Translations under genes and position numbers: made by a program | Assembly: GCF_041146395.1 (NCBI RefSeq) | Contig: NC_090984.1 | Location: forward strand, 85,819,114-85,883,113 | DNA: 64,000 nt | Reading direction: 5' to 3' | DNA from: Eulemur rufifrons | Lineage: Eukaryota; Chordata; Mammalia; Primates; Lemuridae | Notes under the pieces: generated by a model | Told to the model about the DNA's origin: nothing | The model's input: the letters and a program-made list of their open reading frames with translations, nothing else | The model's database searches: none | Shown: piece after piece, positions 59,870 through 64,000 of the stretch | How positions within the stretch are numbered: the stretch's first letter is position 1 | Layout: each line of letters opens with the position of its first letter

Positions 59870-61060
59870 CAAAGGGAAATAGAATACAGAGTGAGTCTCT
59901 CCCACCCAGATATTTCTCAGCGATAACTACTACTAGCAATTGTTGGTATATCTTTTGAGAAAGTACCCAGGCATAAATGTAAGTATGTATGTGTACATGT
60001 TTGTTTTAAAAACATACTATTTTTAACCATCCACTTTTGTGTTTTGCTTCCCCACCCCCCACCAATTCACATAGAAGCACATTTCTGTCTTTAACTTTTA
60101 ATAGCTTTATGGTATTATGTGGTTGTATCATTATTTATATAGCCAATCCTAGTTGATGGATACCTAGATTATTTATTCTCTTACAAACTATACTACAGTG
60201 AATATCCTTGCACATATATTTTAAATACTTTTACTAGTATATCTGTATTATCAATTCCTAGAAATGTAATTCTGGGTCAAGGTTTTTTTGGTTTGTTTGA
60301 AAGATATAAATAGTTTAAATAGAAAATCAGTATCTTTTCACCCTCATGTAGTTAGTATTTAAAGTACTTACAGAACATTGATTTGAAGTAATAGCAAATT
60401 TGTAGGGTGCCTATGTTGTCTCTGATTAGTCTTGTTCATATTTCATGCTTCAAGGGTTGGTTCTGTCACATTCCCTCTCCCTCCTAAGTAGGTTCATTTT
60501 TAACTTTGACAATACTAATAAATTGCCCTTCAAAAGTGTTTTTACTAATTTACACTCTTGCCACTGAAGGCCTTTCCACCTTCTTCCTCTCCAACACTGA
60601 CAAGGATGAAAACGTTTGGTATTATACTTGAAAGATGGTAGGATTGTTTTTAATTTGCATTTGATTGTGAGAGAAGTTAAGTATTTTTCATATGTTTAAG
60701 CCATTTGTATATGAATTGCTTCCTACATTTTTTCCTTTGGATTGACTTTTTCTTACTAATTTATAAGATCTTTTTTTAATATAGTAAGGGAAATTAGGCT
60801 TTTGTCATTAAGTGAGGTGATTTATTTTCCCCAGTTTTTCTTTTCACTTCCTTTGTGTTTTTTCTTCTTTTGAGAGTTTAAAGCTTTTATATACTCAAAT
60901 ACAAGTAATTTCTTGAGTTTTAAGTCTTGAGAAGAAAGGTATCTCTCACTCTATGATCGTAAAAATATTTTCACATATTTTCTTCTAATACATTTACATT
61001 TTTTGTTTAGATTTTTTATTCATATGTAATTTATTTCAGTAAGCTGTGAGAGTAGCATTC
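59870..61060 (-). mobile_element. Ancient L1 fragment, reversed
   Basis: TAATAGCTTTATGGTATTAT, GTTGATGGATACCTAGATTA, AATTTACACTCTTGCCACTG and TTTTAATTTGCATTTGATTG are ordered motifs of reversed old L1 ORF2 and 3'UTR. Confidence 0.65.
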
Positions 61061-61113
61061 TAGCCTTTAAGGAGAGAAGGCTAGCCTCATTCTTAAATAA
61101 CCCATCATTACTG

Positions 61114-61301
61114 CAGTGGCTCTCCCCAGGGGAGCAATATCTGGAGACATTTTTCGTTGTCACAGCTGGGGGAGAGGTACTGTTGCATCTAGTAGATGGA
61201 GACCATGGATGCTGCTAAAGGTTTTACAGTGCATAGTCCTGTCCCCACAACAAAGAAATAGCCAGCCCCAAATTCGCTACAATTCAGATTGAGAAACCTT
61301 G
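61114..61301 (+). mobile_element. hAT-Charlie-type element (MER20-like)
   Basis: CAGTGGCTCTCCCCAGGGGA, ATATCTGGAGACATTTTTCG, TTGTCACAGCTGGGGGAGAG, CCCACAACAAAGAAATAGCC and GATTGAGAAACCTTG match a common non-autonomous hAT family. Confidence 0.75.
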
Positions 61302-61577
61302 AACTACCGATTTGAAATGTCGGTCTGTACTAAATTCTTACAGGAATATGGATCTATTTCTGGTTCCTCTTTTGTTCCATTGAGACATGCCCACTCTTAG
61401 GCTAGTACTAAATACAATTACTCTAATTTCATAGTATGTTTTTATATACGGCTTATTATACCCATTTAAAATAATTGCTATTTTGGAATTTTCCAAGCTT
61501 TTGTGATATGTTTCAAAGTTTATATGGAATGTAAACATCTCTGTTTAGTTACTCATCTTTAATTTTTGTTTAAATAG

Positions 61578-61646
61578 GAGGTACAAGATGAAAACAAATT
61601 GTTTAAATCCCAAATTGAGCAGCTTAAACAACAGAACTACCAACAG
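61578..61646 (+). CDS. KTN1: KTN1 coding exon c29, 69-nt unit exon (residues 965-987)
   Basis: The acceptor TTTGTTTAAATAG|GA is moderate and the donor is CAG|GTAGGT. It encodes EVQDENKLFKSQIEQLK then QQNYQQ. It closes the sixth complete triplet. Confidence 0.95.
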
Positions 61647-62476
61647 GTAGGTACCATTATTAGATGTCTTGCCTTTTATGTGGTAAAAAATTATATAACC
61701 AGTGACTGTAAGTACTTTTGTCATTTTTGTATTTTCATTGAGAATAAGGTACGTGTTTTATTTATAAGTTTATCAAATTTCCCATAAAACAAAGCAATTG
61801 CTATGCTATATCTAAGGTAAAATAATCTACGAAGTATATACAAACAATGTTATTATCTGAATTCCAGCTATATTTTGTATTTGTGTGTTTTCTGATCCTA
61901 TAGAATGCTTTTCTTAGTAAGTCAGTTAAAATCCTGTAGAGGTGGGTTTAAAGATAGGTGTGTACTCTATCTCCCGTCTTCCCAAACGAAACATCAGTAA
62001 TTGGAGAGAAACTATCAAATGTGTAATATTGTAAGTGTTAATCTACAACTATTTAAAATAGCTTTTCAAGGTGTAATTCTGCTTGGTAAAAATTAAAAAA
62101 AAAAAAAAAAATTTTTTTTTTTAAAAGATATGTTACTCAAAATATCCTTTGAATTAATTTATGTGGATAGACCGGAAAGTATTTTGAGAGACGAAAGAAC
62201 TAGAGTCCTTGTGGACAGGAAGCTTACAGTAGTTTAGTCTGGGAAATTGTAGTTGTTAAGGAAAATATACCATATGTGAAGGGGCTATGTGTCTTTGCAT
62301 ATGATATGTAATTAACTTTTTGTTATATGTGAGGAAATTTTCTTTTCCTAATTTTTCTTTTGATTTCATTTATGGTAATTTTTTAACTTGCAGAGGCTTA
62401 AGGTTTTTATATAGTCAAATGAATTGTACAGTATGAAAATTTAAGGTATTACCTCAATGCTTTGCACATAGTAGGA
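61647..62476 (+). other. KTN1: Intron c29, 5' part, with an A-run/T-run palindrome
   Basis: A run of 17 A followed by about 12 T lies at about 62094-62123. Nothing else recognised. Confidence 0.55.
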
Positions 62477-62766
62477 ATTTTTTTTTTTTTTGAGACAGAG
62501 TCTTGCTCTGTCACCCTGGGTAGAGTGCAGTTGGCATCATTGTAGCTCACTGCAACCTCAAACTCCTGGGCTCAAGGGATCCTCCTCCCTTAGCCTCCTG
62601 AATTGCTGGAGCTACAGGCATGCACCATGACACCCCACTAATTTTTCTATTTTTAGTAGACATGGGGTCTTGCTCTTGTTGATCTTGAACTTCTGAGCTC
62701 AAGCAATTCTCCCGACTTGGCCTCCCAGAGTGATAGGATTATGGGCATAAACCACTGTGCCCGGCC
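62477..62766 (-). mobile_element. Alu SINE, older, slightly shortened
   Basis: A reversed Alu from TTTTTTTGAGACAGAGTCTT to CACTGTGCCCGGCC, without the lemur-type middle block and with an internal gap after GTCTTGCTCTTG. Confidence 0.92.
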
Positions 62767-63032
62767 CATAGAACTTTGATAAATCCCTGCTAAATGAAGA
62801 GTTTAAGTATGTAGTGATGATGAAGATTGGATTTACCGTTCAGTATATTTTATAAATTTTTATATATTTTTATTAAAACCACTTGATTTTAATAAAATCA
62901 AAGTGACTGACATGGAATATATGGTATTTTTACGTTTGGTGGTGTCTTAATTTATATCTGAGAAGAACTTTAATTTTTTTTAAAGTCTTCTAGAAAGCTT
63001 TGTTTTGAAATAACATTTAACTCTTTTATTAG

Positions 63033-63070
63033 GCATCTTCTTTTTCGCCTCATGAAGAATTATTAAAAGT
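63033..63070 (+). CDS. KTN1: KTN1 coding exon c30, 38-nt unit exon, last in the window (residues 988-1000)
   Basis: The acceptor CTCTTTTATTAG|GC is good and the donor GT|GTAAGT is consensus. It encodes ASSFSPHEELLKV with the last codon split. The matching downstream exon is not found before the window ends, so the gene continues past 64000. Confidence 0.94.
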
Positions 63071-63712
63071 GTAAGTATTGATTCACTATTTGGGAAGTGG
63101 TAACTATTTTTATGTGCTAAACAGTTCTCAGATAAGCAATTTAATATAATCTCAATTGGTCACCTAATTTTTGTGGTTCTATTTGGGTATCTTGAACTTC
63201 GGGTCAGTAGAGCTTAGCTGTGCCTTTGGCTGACTTACGCACCTTTTTATAGTATTTGGATTTCTTTGAATGTTTTGTTGAGAGAGATGTTTGGTTTCTA
63301 GGCATTCAGAAAACATCAAATCAAACTGTATTTTGAAGGCTTTACTAAATGGCCCTCAATTATCTCTATTATCCTACTGAGTCTTCTTTCTTCTGGATAT
63401 TATTGTGGAACTGAATGATGTAAATTTTGGTTTCTGCATTTTTGAAGAAAACTTGTAATCTTTGTCGTTGTCTCTTTTAAGGAAATCTCTTTTTATTAAA
63501 ACATTTTTCTTTGTAGCCTGTAATTTTCTCTAAGATGCTTCATTTAAGATCATTTCAGATAAGTTAGCATGTTTCAACATGTTAATGTAAACCACATTAA
63601 ATATATTAGTAAGTGATACAAGTAATCTAAATGTTCTTCCATCTTGGTTTGTTTACAAAGTTATTTACTAGGTTAGAATTATTTATGATTAAATTGAGTT
63701 TTGACTATATAG
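63071..63712 (+). other. KTN1: Intron c30, no exon seen
   Basis: The next KTN1 exon is not found here. No repeat family assigned. Confidence 0.5.
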
Positions 63713-63714
63713 TG

Positions 63715-63898
63715 CAAGGATCAGCAGACATTTCTGTTAAGGGCCCGATAGTGAATATTTTAGGTTTTGTGGAATACACAGATTTGTTTCATATACATTT
63801 TTTAAAACAACACTTTAGAAATGTAAAAGCAGCTCTTAGTTCAAGGACCATGCAGAAACGGACGGTGGGGTAGGTCCAAAGCCCTAGTCTGCCAACCC
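63715..63898 (-). mobile_element. hAT-Charlie-type fragment, same family as 22269-22586, opposite orientation
   Basis: GCAAGGATCAGCAGACATTT, CTGTTAAGGGCCCGATAGTG, AATATTTTAGGTTTTGTGGA and TAGTCTGCCAACCC are the reverse-oriented order of that family, with a central deletion. Confidence 0.75.
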
Positions 63899-64000
63899 AT
63901 TATGTAAAGCCATATTCTTAGGGAAGAGCTACTATTTGTGATTTAACTTTCTACCCAAGCCACTCTCAGCTATAATAGAATCCAATTGTGAATCTTTGCC

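Overview
The window is primate genomic DNA carrying most of one protein-coding gene on the + strand, KTN1 (kinectin 1). It most likely comes from a lemur. The Alu elements share an internal block (TTTTTAGTTGTCCATATAAT followed by TTCTTTCTATTTTTAGTAGA) that I associate with Malagasy strepsirrhine Alus. Their 3' halves do not look like the galago type, and the subfamilies typical of apes and Old World monkeys are absent. The species is an inference; the primate assignment is firm.

Layout. Positions 1-20179 hold no coding sequence and are read as the long 5'UTR intron upstream of the start-codon exon. No CpG island or promoter is visible, so the promoter and the non-coding first exon probably lie further upstream. 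The start codon is at 20210. I traced thirty coding exons, from 20210 to 63070, each with an AG acceptor and GT donor. They join without a frameshift into 2,999 nt, about 999 codons. The remaining exons, including the kinesin-binding C-terminal part known from human kinectin, lie beyond position 64000.

Protein. The first coding exon encodes a short lumenal N-terminus, one membrane anchor (about residues 8-29) and a Lys-rich cytosolic region. Everything from about residue 280 onward is charged, Gln/Glu/Lys/Leu-rich coiled coil. This is a long rod anchored in the ER membrane.

Most striking structure. From 41294 to 63070 the exons follow a periodic size pattern, 69 nt then (38, 91, 69) repeated: 38/91/69, 38/82/69, 35/91/69, 38/91/69, 38/91/69, 38/91/69, then a final 38. 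Intron phases are identical in every unit. Each triplet encodes about 66 residues and the peptides are recognisably related, so this part of the rod grew by tandem duplication of a three-exon block. The 69-nt exons are symmetric phase-0 cassettes.

The introns are rich in interspersed repeats: ten Alus, an L1 3' end, older L1/L2/MIR pieces, a solo-LTR-like element, several hAT and mariner/Tigger-type DNA transposons (one with a perfect 8-bp target duplication, one a near-complete palindrome flanked by TA), and a decayed mariner transposase gene. No tRNA, rRNA, CRISPR array or second intact gene was found, and I see no undescribed multi-gene system. The best candidates for new biology are the exon-triplet array, the palindromic element, the tandem-repeat retroelement 30 bases past a donor site, and an unassigned antisense cDNA-like patch at about 52945-53270.
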